Assembly (NCBI RefSeq): GCF_002162375.1 | Contig: NZ_CP021425.1 | Span: 5,754,501-5,818,500, forward strand | DNA length: 64,000 bases | Direction of reading: 5' to 3' | Source of the DNA: Oleiphilus messinensis | GTDB lineage: Bacteria; Pseudomonadota; Gammaproteobacteria; Pseudomonadales; Oleiphilaceae | In this document: positions 25,870 to 34,707 of the stretch, piece after piece | Numbering within the stretch: the first letter of the stretch is position 1 | Layout of the letters: each line of letters begins with the position of its first letter | Position numbers and translations under genes: made by a program | Notes under the pieces: model-generated | The model's input: only the letters and a program-made list of their open reading frames with translations | Databases searched by the model: none | What the model was told of the DNA's origin: nothing

Positions 25870-26613
25870 TTACAATAGCGCATCGAGCACTTGCAGATCT
25901 TCAGCTTGAGCGCCGAATAGCACCAGTACATCTCGCAATGAGGCAACTGCCATTACCAGTATCTGGCGCGCATAAAATTGACTGACTGCCGGCTCGGGGG
26001 TGTGCCCAAGCGCAATTTTGTTGTCCCGGGTGTGATCCTGAAGTAACGCTTCCAGATTACCGTGGGCATGTCGACAAAGGTGAGCATAGAGCCCCTGGTA
26101 AAGCCCCTTTTTGCCAGCATCGTAAAATTTATGTTTGATTTTCTTTCGCCAGGTATCCGGAACGCTGATTTTGTCTCTGAATTCCTCATATTTTTCCTCG
26201 TCAACATCTTTGAAAATCCGACTCATCCGCTCATTCAACGAACTGTTCATGAATTCAATGTGTTCTTCAGAGGCAATCATTAACTGCAGGTCAATATAAG
26301 ATTCAATGGCACTGCGCAAAATTACCGGAATCGATGCCACACGCCCCAACTCAAGCAATTCCTGGGCGTCTTGACATAACTCCATAATTCGCACGAGTAA
26401 TAACAAACAGTATTTCTCCTGCAAATTACGATGCGTCAGTTTCGATAGACTGGCATCACGAACGGTTAAAAACTGATCCCAACTGCTCTGCTTTGGGGGG
26501 GTACTCACACAATCCTCCACGCGGTAAATATTTCCATTCAGGGTGACGGGTGACAGGATACGCAACGGGGTAAACTGCGCAGGCATAAATCCATTGCGCT
26601 GTCTGTCCCTCAT
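25870..26613 (-). CDS. DUF5677-like protein
   Basis: About 247 residues from ATG at 26613; the frame is open upstream to 26781, with a hydrophobic extension that looks non-coding, and no start has a strong ribosome site. The body is helical (RIMELCQDAQELLELGRVAS, AIESYIDLQLMIASEEH, and a His-rich segment YAHLCRHAHGNLEALLQDHT), which resembles DUF5677 proteins of unknown role. Divergent from the phoD gene. Confidence 0.55.
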   Translation of the reverse strand: MRDRQRNGFMPAQFTPLRILSPVTLNGNIYRVEDCVSTPPKQSSWDQFLTVRDASLSKLTHRNLQEKYCLLLLVRIMELCQDAQELLELGRVASIPVILRSAIESYIDLQLMIASEEHIEFMNSSLNERMSRIFKDVDEEKYEEFRDKISVPDTWRKKIKHKFYDAGKKGLYQGLYAHLCRHAHGNLEALLQDHTRDNKIALGHTPEPAVSQFYARQILVMAVASLRDVLVLFGAQAEDLQVLDALL

Positions 26614-26767
26614 TTGGCTAATTGAAGCCTGACCAAAAATGTCTAGCCTGTCATTTTTATTTAATAAGAACATGATATCCGTTAACCTGAACATAACCGC
26701 AATCGGTAAACAAGAGCAAATCCAAAATACCGAACAGGTTAAAACTACTTTCAAGCAGGCTACCCGT

Positions 26768-28516
26768 ATGACCCAACTCACACGCCGTCATTTTATCAAA
26801 CTTTCTGCACTCGGCCTTGGCGCCGCTATCGTATCAAGCGGTTTACAAGGCTGTTCCGATGATGACGATCCGATCACGACACGAAAAGTCGCTTTCAATC
26901 ACGGAATTGCCAGTGGTGATCCGCTGAATGACCGGGTCATTATCTGGACTCGCGTGACACCGATTGATGACCCCGACTCAGCGGTGACCGTTTCCTGGGA
27001 GGTCGCATCCGATGAAGCCTTTACCAATCTGCTTCACAATGGCAGTACAGAAACAACTTCTGCCCGTGATTATACGGTAAAAGTGGATGTCCAAAACCTC
27101 CAACCTGGAACGGTATACTACTACCGGTTCAAAACCAATGGCGTAACTTCCGCAACCGGTAAAACCAAAACCTTACCGCAAGGATCGATTGATCGCGTCA
27201 AACTGGCTGTTTTCTCCTGTGCAAACTACCCGGCGGGCTACTTCCATGTCTACGGTGAAGCGGCAAAACACAGCGATTTGGATGCCGTAGTCCATTTGGG
27301 TGATTACTTTTATGAATACGGTGCCAACGGTTACGCTACGGAAGATGCCGAGACGCTTGGCCGCACCCTGCCGGCGGACAACAGCGGCGAGTTGCTAACG
27401 CTCGGGGACTATCGCAAACGCTATGCCCTGTATCGAACAGATAGCGATCTTCAGGCGCTACACAAAGGTGTGCCATTCATTGTGGTCTGGGATGATCATG
27501 AAGTTGCCAACGATACCTGGCGCGACGGAGCGGAAAACCACAACGAGAGTGAAGGCGATTTCTCTCAGCGGAAAATTCAGGCGTTGCAGGCCTATTTTGA
27601 ATGGATGCCAATTCGTCCGGTTCAGGAAAATGATGAGGAAACGATTTACCGTAGTTTTCAATTCGGGGATCTGGTCGATTTACACATGCTGGACACCCGC
27701 ATCATTGGTCGGGTCCAACAACTCGACTACGGGAACTACCTTGATCCGGCCACTGGCAGCTTCAATGCCCCGCAGTTCATTGCCGATGTCAGCAGTACTT
27801 CGCGAACCCTTCTGGGAACCGAACAACTGGGTTGGCTGCAAAATACGATGCTGAGCAGCAACGCCGTCTGGCAAGTACTGGGTCAGCAAGTCTTAATGGG
27901 CAAAATGATGATCCCGGCAGAACTGATCGTTCAGTTGGCGAATCCCGACCCCGGCACCACACTCGCTCTTTTCGCGGAACTCGCCCAGATCAAGGGACGG
28001 ATTCTCTTGGGTGATCCAACGGTTACCGATGCCGAACGAGCCCGGGTCGAAACCGTACTGCCCTACAATCTGGATGCATGGGATGGCTACGCTTATGAGC
28101 GGGAGGTAATTCTCGCAACAGCCAAACAGGCCAATATTAATCTGGTAACCCTTGCAGGCGACACGCACAATGCCTGGGGAAGTGAGCTACGGGACAACAA
28201 TGGCGACACTGTGGGCGTCGAATTTGCCACGGCTTCCGTGAGCAGTCCAGGCCTGGAAGAATACCTTTCACTCCCCCCCTTGCCGGCAGTCATTCGTCAA
28301 ACCGAACAGGGCCTGGAAACCTTGATTGATGACCTCAAATATTTAAATGCGAGCCAGCGCGGCTTTTTAATCACCACTTTCACACGCAGTGACGCTGTTG
28401 CCGAATGGCGTTTTGTTTCAACCGTTAAATCCAAGCTCGTATCCGAAGATACCAGCAGACGTATGACGTTGAAAACACAGGCAGGTGATAACGAGCATCG
28501 ATTACAGCCGGTATAA
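26768..28516 (+). CDS. phoD: PhoD-family alkaline phosphatase, Tat-exported
   Basis: 582 residues. It begins MTQLTRRHFIKLSALGLGAA, a twin-arginine signal, with a cysteine (LQGC) that could be a lipobox. After a fibronectin-like N-terminal domain come VVHLGDYFYEYG, VVWDDHEVANDTW and LAGDTHNAWG, the metal-binding motifs of the PhoD metallophosphatase domain (Fe/Ca phosphodiesterase/phosphomonoesterase). The start at 26768 was chosen because the Tat motif follows directly; the frame is open 43 codons further upstream. Role: phosphate release from organic phosphates in the periplasm. Confidence 0.9.
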   Translation: MTQLTRRHFIKLSALGLGAAIVSSGLQGCSDDDDPITTRKVAFNHGIASGDPLNDRVIIWTRVTPIDDPDSAVTVSWEVASDEAFTNLLHNGSTETTSARDYTVKVDVQNLQPGTVYYYRFKTNGVTSATGKTKTLPQGSIDRVKLAVFSCANYPAGYFHVYGEAAKHSDLDAVVHLGDYFYEYGANGYATEDAETLGRTLPADNSGELLTLGDYRKRYALYRTDSDLQALHKGVPFIVVWDDHEVANDTWRDGAENHNESEGDFSQRKIQALQAYFEWMPIRPVQENDEETIYRSFQFGDLVDLHMLDTRIIGRVQQLDYGNYLDPATGSFNAPQFIADVSSTSRTLLGTEQLGWLQNTMLSSNAVWQVLGQQVLMGKMMIPAELIVQLANPDPGTTLALFAELAQIKGRILLGDPTVTDAERARVETVLPYNLDAWDGYAYEREVILATAKQANINLVTLAGDTHNAWGSELRDNNGDTVGVEFATASVSSPGLEEYLSLPPLPAVIRQTEQGLETLIDDLKYLNASQRGFLITTFTRSDAVAEWRFVSTVKSKLVSEDTSRRMTLKTQAGDNEHRLQPV

Positions 28517-28584
28517 CAGCCGGCTTATCTATTCCCCCGATGGATCCTACGCCTGCGCGCAGGATGACATTGGGGGCTAAAAAA

Positions 28585-28896
28585 TCAACGAAGCAAAGCT
28601 TCCACCTCATCGACGCTGACAATTTCAGTTAAGCCTAGAGCGAAATAACGCCGGGTATGCTCTGCTGAATAGTGCTCATCCAGTCCCTCTCGACCTATCC
28701 AGCTCTCCCAGAGTACAAAAGTGCCCGGTTCTTTGACATCCTCGAATATACGAAATTGAATGCATTTTGGCTCAGCCTCTGTGGCGATCTGCAGTTTTTT
28801 CAACTCATGACGAGTCTCCTCCAGCCGCTCTAAATCAGTGAGTTGAATTCGTGCAGAAAGATGATACGGCTCGACTTTGTCCATCCCCATAGCCAT
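28585..28896 (-). CDS. Antibiotic biosynthesis monooxygenase (ABM)-domain protein
   Basis: 103 residues, one dimeric ferredoxin-like ABM domain: ETRHELKKLQIATEAEPKC, then FVLWESWIGREGLDEHYSAE, the W-x-S/D..H pattern of the family. Such proteins act as cofactor-free monooxygenases or simply bind small quinone-like molecules. GAGGAG precedes the ATG. Divergent from a LysR gene, which is its likely regulator. Confidence 0.87.
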   Translation of the reverse strand: MAMGMDKVEPYHLSARIQLTDLERLEETRHELKKLQIATEAEPKCIQFRIFEDVKEPGTFVLWESWIGREGLDEHYSAEHTRRYFALGLTEIVSVDEVEALLR

Positions 28897-29002
28897 GGCT
28901 CCTCAAAAAAATTAAGTGTTCAGGGTTTCAATGGCGAGCGTAAAGTATTACAGTTTTCGAAAACAACACCATATTTTAAAAGCTATATTACAGAAACGTA
29001 AC

Positions 29003-29902
29003 ATGCTCAATGAATTGAAAACCTTTGTGATTACGACCCAGGAGGGCAGTTTGACCCGTGCTGCCGATCAGCTGGGAACTACGGTTGCAACCGTCTCCCG
29101 TCACATCGACCGACTGGAAGCCCATACGGGACAACGCCTGTTGCACCGCTCGCCCCGAGGCTTAACACTGACACAAGCGGGCGCTGCCTATTTTGGTCAA
29201 TGTGAAGAGCTGGTTACCGCGCTTGATGAGCGACTCGCAAATCTGGATCAAAGCATCAATAGCCTCAAAGGTACGTTACGGGTGATGGCCCCCAATAACT
29301 TCGCCTTGGGCCCCTTGGCTGAATTCTGGAACCATTGGTTGCACCATTTCCCGGATACCGATCTGAACCTCGATTTAAACAACCAGTTTAGCGATATTAA
29401 ACATGCACAGGCGGATATCGCCATACGCATCGGCCCACAGCCTGACTCGTCACTGATTCAGAAACGGTTAGGGGATATCCGAACCATACTCGTTGCCCAC
29501 CCTGACTGGACTACGCACCCGGAACTGGACTGGAGCACTGACCCTGAATCACTGCTCCAACAGGTTCCAACGGTGGGAACCACAGCGTTGCAACGCTGGA
29601 CATTGACCAATGATTGCGGCCAGTCCATAACAATACATGGAAAACACCGACATTTAACCAACGATCTGGAAATGTCCTTACATCTGGTTCGCTCTGGCGC
29701 AGGCATCACCCTCGTGCCATTGAGTTCAATAGTCGATCAATCAAATGATCAACTCGTACACGTGTTGCCAGATTGGTATGGAATGCCCCGCCCCGTTTAT
29801 CTGGTGTGGCCTTACCGGAACGCTATTTCTGCCCGAGCCCGGGTGTTCGCTGAAGAACTCACCACGTTTCTAGCAAAACAGCACTGGTTTCAAGCCGTTT
29901 AG
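29003..29902 (+). CDS. LysR-family transcriptional regulator
   Basis: 299 residues from ATG at 29003. N-terminal HTH EGSLTRAADQLGTTVATVSRH is followed by the effector-binding domain of the CrgA-like LysR branch. It is divergent from the ABM monooxygenase gene with about 106 bp between starts. Effector unknown. Confidence 0.87.
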   Translation: MLNELKTFVITTQEGSLTRAADQLGTTVATVSRHIDRLEAHTGQRLLHRSPRGLTLTQAGAAYFGQCEELVTALDERLANLDQSINSLKGTLRVMAPNNFALGPLAEFWNHWLHHFPDTDLNLDLNNQFSDIKHAQADIAIRIGPQPDSSLIQKRLGDIRTILVAHPDWTTHPELDWSTDPESLLQQVPTVGTTALQRWTLTNDCGQSITIHGKHRHLTNDLEMSLHLVRSGAGITLVPLSSIVDQSNDQLVHVLPDWYGMPRPVYLVWPYRNAISARARVFAEELTTFLAKQHWFQAV

Positions 29903-29945
29903 ATTGTGCGTACTCGCCGTCGTACCACTTTTTAGACTTAACGCG

Positions 29946-29987
29946 ACAAAACCTACGTTCGACTCAAGGTTCGATCGAACGTTTTGT
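29946..29987 (+). terminator. Hairpin after the LysR gene
   Basis: ACGTTCGA (29955-29962) pairs perfectly with TCGAACGT (29975-29982), and outer ACAAAA / TTTTGT can extend the stem, giving an A-rich start and T-rich end typical of intrinsic terminators. It lies 44 bp after the LysR stop. Confidence 0.6.
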
Positions 29988-29991
29988 TATC

Positions 29992-30033
29992 GGTGATAGC
30001 TTCTAGCCCCTGGGTGATAGCTTCAAGCCCCTG
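29992..30033. repeat. Tandem duplication, 2 x 21 bp
   Basis: GGTGATAGCTTCTAGCCCCTG (29992-30012) is followed directly by a copy with one change (CTAG to CAAG, 30013-30033). It sits between the LysR terminator and the Mrp ATPase gene. Confidence 0.8.
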
Positions 30034-30121
30034 AAGGAACCCACAAAAATACAGACCACTTTGCACTCCCTATCTTGAAGTGGTAATTTACCTGCCGCAT
30101 TCAGTGAGCGGGAACCTATTC

Positions 30122-31276
30122 ATGTCATTTTGGAATCGCCTTTTTGGCAAGCCGACGCCTTTAACCGGCGAGCTTGAGGCACTTATCAGAAGCACCCTGG
30201 CCAGTGCCTATATTGACCCTTACTTCGGTGAAGACCTGAATGCTGCTGGTGCAATTTCTGATATCGTCAAATCCCAGCAGACAGTTCAAATCGGCATCAG
30301 ACTTAACTACCCGGCCAAACTACACCAACAAAAAATCCATGCTGCCCTCAACCCAGTCTTAGCAGACTTGTTTGCCAACTCTGCGCCATTGAACGCCGCT
30401 AAACTGACCGGCTACGAACTCAAATTCTTCAGTGAAATTCCTGCACACAAGGGGCAGCGACAAGAGGCGAGCCGAGTAAAGAATATTATTGCTGTGGCAT
30501 CCGGAAAAGGTGGCGTCGGGAAATCAACCACAACGGTTAACCTGGCGCTGGCGCTGGCTGCGGAAGGGGCTCAGGTCGCAATTCTGGATGCGGATCTTTA
30601 CGGGCCCAGTCAACCTAAATTATTGGGAATCCCTGAAGGAACAACACCCGCCACACGGGATATGCGCTACTACGCACCCATAACCGCACACGGTATCAAG
30701 ATGATGTCTATGGGTGTGATGGTCAGTGAAAAAACCCCGCTCATGTGGCGCGGCCCGGTCGCCAGTGAAACTTTACAACAGTTGATCCTGCAAACACTGT
30801 GGGGTGACCTGGATTATTTACTCATTGATATGCCTCCCGGTACCGGTGATATCCACATTACCATGGCCCAGAGCCTCGCCATTGCAGGTGCAGTTATTGT
30901 CACCACACCACAGGATATTGCACTTCTAGACGCCCGGAAAGGCATCGAAATGTTTCAGAAAGTGGATATTCCCGTGTTGGGTGTCATCGAAAACATGGCA
31001 TCCCACCGCTGCTCCGCATGTGGCTATACTGATGACATATTCGGCACCGATGGTGGCACCATGCTGGCGCGGGAATGGCACACAGAGTTACTGGGGTCTT
31101 TACCGCTGGATTACAAGGTTCGGGAGCGTTCCGACAGCGGTCTGCCCATGGTTATCAGTGAACCCGAAAGCGAGATAACGAAACAGTATCATGATATAGC
31201 CTTGCGGCTTGCCGCTAATGTCGCCCGGCCGGATTGGGTTACCCCACTCCCCAATATTTCCTTTGTAGATGACTGA
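30122..31276 (+). CDS. Mrp/NBP35-family iron-sulfur cluster carrier ATPase (ApbC-type)
   Basis: 384 residues from ATG at 30122. An N-terminal MIP18-like domain (residues 1-110) precedes the deviant Walker A ASGKGGVGKSTT. LIDMPPGTGDIHITM and a cluster-binding CxxC in HRCSACGYTDD follow. Such P-loop ATPases assemble and deliver Fe-S clusters to target enzymes in the cytoplasm. The DUF971 gene nine bases downstream is a frequent partner. Confidence 0.92.
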   Translation: MSFWNRLFGKPTPLTGELEALIRSTLASAYIDPYFGEDLNAAGAISDIVKSQQTVQIGIRLNYPAKLHQQKIHAALNPVLADLFANSAPLNAAKLTGYELKFFSEIPAHKGQRQEASRVKNIIAVASGKGGVGKSTTTVNLALALAAEGAQVAILDADLYGPSQPKLLGIPEGTTPATRDMRYYAPITAHGIKMMSMGVMVSEKTPLMWRGPVASETLQQLILQTLWGDLDYLLIDMPPGTGDIHITMAQSLAIAGAVIVTTPQDIALLDARKGIEMFQKVDIPVLGVIENMASHRCSACGYTDDIFGTDGGTMLAREWHTELLGSLPLDYKVRERSDSGLPMVISEPESEITKQYHDIALRLAANVARPDWVTPLPNISFVDD

Positions 31277-31285
31277 TGCAGGCAT

Positions 31286-31684
31286 ATGACCGAGACAAAG
31301 ACTGACACCCCGTCACAGCACAAAAAAATTGAACGCAAACGTGTTCCCACAGATATCATTTACCACCGCCGCTCACGGGTACTGGAACTGCGTTACGGAA
31401 CACATGAACCGGTTACTCTCGGCAGCGAATATTTGCGCGTCTACTCTCCGTCGGCAGAAGTACAGGGCCATGGCCCCGGAGAAGCGACCTTGCAGCTCAA
31501 CAAACAGGATGTCAATATTCTGGGGATAGAACCACAAGGGAGCTATGCTATACGCATAACCTTTGACGATGGCCATAATACCGGGGTATATACCTGGAAT
31601 TATCTGTGGGAACTGGCAGAGCATGTCGAACAAAAATGGCTGGACTATTTGAATCGCCTCAGCGCGGCGGGCTACTCTAGATAA
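31286..31684 (+). CDS. DUF971 domain protein
   Basis: 132 residues. RRSRVLELRYGTHEP, EYLRVYSPSAEVQGHG and IRITFDDGHNTGVYTW match DUF971, the domain also found at the N terminus of gamma-butyrobetaine hydroxylases; stand-alone copies are often next to Mrp ATPases and thought to help Fe-S cluster transfer. The usual CxxC of some members is not present. The stop codon lies inside the first unit of a 14-bp tandem repeat. Confidence 0.85.
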   Translation: MTETKTDTPSQHKKIERKRVPTDIIYHRRSRVLELRYGTHEPVTLGSEYLRVYSPSAEVQGHGPGEATLQLNKQDVNILGIEPQGSYAIRITFDDGHNTGVYTWNYLWELAEHVEQKWLDYLNRLSAAGYSR

Positions 31685-31766
31685 TCAATACGTGATAATC
31701 AATACGCGATAATCAAAACGAAATAAACAAGGCCCTATAAACAAGCCACGTTAAACAAGACCAACT
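31680..31766. repeat. Two adjacent 3 x 14-bp degenerate repeat arrays
   Basis: First array: three units of GATAATCAATACGY-type (31680-31693, 31694-31707, 31708-31721). Second array, after three bases: three units starting AAACAAG (31725-31738, 31739-31752, 31753-31766) with variable ends. Both have a 14-bp period. They fill the gap between the DUF971 stop codon and glpE. Confidence 0.75.
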
Positions 31767-31781
31767 ATCAGGATCGTAACC

Positions 31782-32078
31782 ATGACTTTCAAACACATCA
31801 ATGCCACTGACTGCCAAAAGCTGATGAGCGAAAAGTCAGTCACGATTGTGGACATACGAGATCCGCAATCCTTCGCTGCAGGCCACATTGTCGGCGCAAT
31901 CCGGATTGACAATGATAACGTCCAGCAATTTCTGAACGACACAGACAAACAAACCCCCTTGATCGTTTGCTGTTACCATGGCAACTCCAGCCAGCAGGCT
32001 GCTGACTTTTTCAGCCAGCAAGGCTTTACAGAGGCCTACAGCCTGGATGGCGGCTATACCGATTGGCCTGATAAATAA
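31782..32078 (+). CDS. glpE: Thiosulfate sulfurtransferase GlpE (rhodanese)
   Basis: 98 residues, a single rhodanese domain. The active-site loop reads VCCYHGNSSQQAADF, matching E. coli GlpE MCYHGNSSKGA, with the persulfide cysteine directly before YHGNSS. SIVDIRDPQSFAAGHI is the typical N-terminal part. It transfers sulfane sulfur from thiosulfate to thiol acceptors in the cytoplasm; next to the Mrp ATPase it could aid sulfur supply. Confidence 0.92.
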   Translation: MTFKHINATDCQKLMSEKSVTIVDIRDPQSFAAGHIVGAIRIDNDNVQQFLNDTDKQTPLIVCCYHGNSSQQAADFFSQQGFTEAYSLDGGYTDWPDK

Positions 32079-32086
32079 GAACTGAA

Positions 32087-32857
32087 TTACTGTTGCAGTT
32101 TAGCTGCGATTTTACGGGTTGCAGCCCGCGGCACAACATGTGAAGACCAGGCTCCCAGTTTGTTTTTAACGCCGGGTATAACAATGGTTTTGTTCTTCGC
32201 CACCGCATCAATTGCCTTGCTGACCACCGGGGTTACATGCATCGCTCCGGCACGGAACAACAAGGTATCCCCCATGTTCGCTTCCTGTATAAAGCCGGTT
32301 TCAGTGGCGCCGGGACACAAACAAACCACGCTCACGCCGTCCGCCTTCAGTTCTTCATGCAGGGCCTCGGAAAACGACAACACAAACGCTTTGGTAGCAT
32401 AATATACTGCCATATTCGGCCCCGCCTGGAAGGCAGCTGTCGAGGCTACATTAATCACGGCACCATTGGCACTTTGCTTGATTTTTGGCAGCATCACATG
32501 GGTCAATTCGACCAGCGCATTGACGTTAACCTGAATCATGTCGGACTGTCGTTGCAATCCCAGGGCTTCAAAGCGACCACGATCACCAAAACCGGCATTA
32601 TTCACCAGCCAGTCAACACTCAGACTACGCTTTTGCAGCTCTGATGCCAGTTTCTCTGCGGCTCCAGGTTGCGCCAAATCACTCACAATCACCTCTGCCT
32701 GTACACCAAACCGGCTGCGTGCTTCCTCGGCCTGCGCTTCCAGTGCCGCCTGATTGCGGGCAACCAGAATCAAGTTATGTCCTGCTGCAGCAAGCTGTTT
32801 AGCAAACTCTTTGCCGATACCTGAAGATGCGCCTGTGATCAGTGTTGTTGTCATCAT
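32087..32857 (-). CDS. Short-chain dehydrogenase (DltE/YqjQ-like)
   Basis: 256 residues. TGASSGIGKEFA, WLVNNAGFGDRG, VINVASTAAF and YYATKAFVLSF (intact Tyr and Lys) and CPGATETGF are all present. It is a close relative in design of the SDR at 23183. The upstream region contains a nine-unit TGACC repeat and a palindromic operator, so expression may be switchable. Confidence 0.88.
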   Translation of the reverse strand: MMTTTLITGASSGIGKEFAKQLAAAGHNLILVARNQAALEAQAEEARSRFGVQAEVIVSDLAQPGAAEKLASELQKRSLSVDWLVNNAGFGDRGRFEALGLQRQSDMIQVNVNALVELTHVMLPKIKQSANGAVINVASTAAFQAGPNMAVYYATKAFVLSFSEALHEELKADGVSVVCLCPGATETGFIQEANMGDTLLFRAGAMHVTPVVSKAIDAVAKNKTIVIPGVKNKLGAWSSHVVPRAATRKIAAKLQQ

Positions 32858-32940
32858 AATTCTCCGTTTTATATTCCGTTGCGTATTGAAATATCTGTTT
32901 TTATATAAAAGTTAATTATTCGTATCCAGAATCGAAATCT

Positions 32941-32985
32941 GACCTGACCTGACCTGACCTGACCTGACCTGACCTGACCTGACCT
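32941..32985. repeat. Pentanucleotide repeat GACCT x 9
   Basis: Nine perfect units of GACCT, flanked by CT on the left and GA on the right, about 85 bp upstream of the SDR start on the minus strand. A five-base unit changes spacing or frame when its number changes, as in phase-variable promoters. Confidence 0.95.
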
Positions 32986-33042
32986 GATTATTAATCGTTC
33001 AACTCTCAATATTCAGCACTATAACTTGAGTCCATCCAATTG

Positions 33043-33063
33043 TAAATGACCAATGGTCATTTA
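33043..33063. promoter_or_regulatory. Perfect 21-bp palindromic operator
   Basis: TAAATGACC-AAT-GGTCATTTA has 9-bp perfect arms around a 3-bp centre. The core TGACCAATGGTCA is the kind of dyad used by TetR-family repressors of dehydrogenase and lipid genes. No TetR gene lies next to it. Confidence 0.6.
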
Positions 33064-33174
33064 ATTCGATTATCGACAGGCATGGGCCACCAATCTCACC
33101 TATACTTAGCTTAATTACTTTGTCTAACGACTTTCACATTTCGAATAGGGACGTTCAAGTTCAAAAGGTTTTCC

Positions 33175-34095
33175 ATGAACTTTCGCGCCCCGATTAACAT
33201 TCTGATACTCGCACTGGTGACACTTTTAATGGCATCAGTGAGCCCCGACAGAGTGAATGCTCAAGAGCCGATTACATACGACTACATCTATCCCGCCCCG
33301 GAAATCGAACAGGATGAAAGATTTGTCTATTTACTCAAATTAATTAGAAGATCACTGGACGTTACTCGAGACGAGTATGGACGCTACACCTTGAGTCCGG
33401 CATTGCAGGCCATGAGCGAATCGCGCTACCTGTCCGAAGTCAAACAAGGCAATGTCATCAATTTGGTTTGGAGCTCAACTTCCAGAAAGAAAGAACGTCA
33501 ACTCCGTGCCATTAAAATTCCAGTCTATCGAGGGCTACTGAGCTATCGAGTCTGCCTGGTCAATAAAAATAGACTGAAAGACGTTCAGGAACGACTGTCA
33601 CAGGGCGACCTGAATAATATGCTTGTTGGTCAAGGGATTGGTTGGGGTGATGTCACCATCTATCGACACAATAATATCCACGTCCAGGAACTCAGTTACG
33701 GCAAGCTTTTTGAGCTGTTACATGCCGCCCGATTTGACCTGCTGCCCCGCGGTATCTCTGAAGTGTTTCCGGAACTGGCAATGGCACAGGCCAAGGAACT
33801 GGAAATCGCGCTCGAGCCATCGGTATATTTGTATTATCCCTGGCCCTATTATTTGTTCACCAATCGGACCAATTATCACCTTGCCGATCGTCTGGAAACG
33901 GGACTACTCAAACTCATCGAATCCGGGGAATTCCATAACTTGTGGGAATCAACCTACCGGGAGTACATCAATCGTGCCCAACTTGATCAGCGCAAGCGAA
34001 TTGAGTTACACAACCCGCTGCTCGATATGGCATCCAGCTTTCAACACAGTAAATTCTGGTACACACCCGGAGAAGAAGCGCAAAGTCATGATTGA
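33175..34095 (+). CDS. Periplasmic solute-binding-like protein
   Basis: 306 residues. A signal peptide (INILILALVTLLMASVSPDRVNA) is followed by a sequence with the fold features of family-3 substrate-binding proteins (YDLLPRGISEVFP-like motif; LETGLLKLIESGEFHNLWES near the end is typical). Transporter genes are absent, so it may be an orphan sensor or enzyme-like paralogue. The same type is encoded at 38601. Confidence 0.7.
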   Translation: MNFRAPINILILALVTLLMASVSPDRVNAQEPITYDYIYPAPEIEQDERFVYLLKLIRRSLDVTRDEYGRYTLSPALQAMSESRYLSEVKQGNVINLVWSSTSRKKERQLRAIKIPVYRGLLSYRVCLVNKNRLKDVQERLSQGDLNNMLVGQGIGWGDVTIYRHNNIHVQELSYGKLFELLHAARFDLLPRGISEVFPELAMAQAKELEIALEPSVYLYYPWPYYLFTNRTNYHLADRLETGLLKLIESGEFHNLWESTYREYINRAQLDQRKRIELHNPLLDMASSFQHSKFWYTPGEEAQSHD

Positions 34096-34215
34096 CCAAA
34101 ATATCAATCTCCTTGCCCTGATCTGAGTTGTTTGCGATTATGGGGCTTGAAAATACCTTCGCTTCGAAAAACGTACATAACCGCTGCAAGCGCTGATCCG
34201 GAATCTGAACTTACA

Positions 34216-34707
34216 ATGAATGCAAACACCCTGAACCGTAACTCTGTTTTTAAATTGCTATCTTTCACCGGACTCTTGCTCATCAGTTCATTCAGTTACA
34301 GCCATAGCTTTACACTCGGCGAAATCTCGATTAGCCACCCATGGGCTCGGGAAACAGCACTTCCAGGATTGAATGGTGCGGTATATGTCACCATCAATAA
34401 TTCCGGCGCAAGCGCTGACCGGCTTGTGAGCGTTACGACCCCATTGAGCAAACGCGCAGAAATTCATGAAAATAAAATGGCGGATGGCATGATGGAGATG
34501 AACCACCTGTCAGAGGGACTGGTTATTCCACCCCAAGGCACCGTGAGACTGGAGCCCGCAGGCTTTCATATTATGTTGATTAAACTGGAAAAAAGACTGG
34601 AAGCGAAAACGCATATTCCGGTTACACTGGTCTTTGAAAAAGCAGGTAATATTACGATCAACGTCGCCGTACAATCACTTGAGGACAGTCCAACTGCGTT
34701 CCATTGA
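34216..34707 (+). CDS. Periplasmic copper chaperone PCu(A)C
   Basis: 163 residues from ATG at 34216, signal peptide ending near SYS-HS. It carries the copper-binding set of the PCuAC family: EIHENKMADGMMEM and AGFHIMLI, i.e. the H(M)x10Mx21HxM pattern. It delivers Cu(I) to the CuA/CuB centres of cytochrome oxidase in the periplasm. HPWARET near the start is also family-typical. Confidence 0.9.
   Translation: MNANTLNRNSVFKLLSFTGLLLISSFSYSHSFTLGEISISHPWARETALPGLNGAVYVTINNSGASADRLVSVTTPLSKRAEIHENKMADGMMEMNHLSEGLVIPPQGTVRLEPAGFHIMLIKLEKRLEAKTHIPVTLVFEKAGNITINVAVQSLEDSPTAFH

Larger units (their letters stand above)
32858..33174. other. Intergenic region between divergent genes, repeat and operator bearing
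   Basis: 317 bp between the SDR (minus) and the periplasmic protein at 33175 (plus). It holds the pentanucleotide repeat (32941-32985) and a 21-bp palindrome (33043-33063). AT-rich otherwise; no coding frame seen. Confidence 0.6.

Noticed and set aside
26614-26781. N-terminal extension of the DUF5677-like protein
   Set aside because: The extension reads hydrophobic Cys-rich sequence, overlaps the divergent phoD control region and start, and lacks a ribosome site.
28552-28563. CCTGCGCGCAGG palindrome between phoD and the ABM gene as a terminator
   Set aside because: The stem is self-complementary with almost no loop and no T-run follows on either strand; it might be part of a larger repeat, but one copy is not enough to say.
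32941-32985. GACCT repeat as a CRISPR array
   Set aside because: Units are five bases, contiguous, with no spacers and no cas genes in the window.
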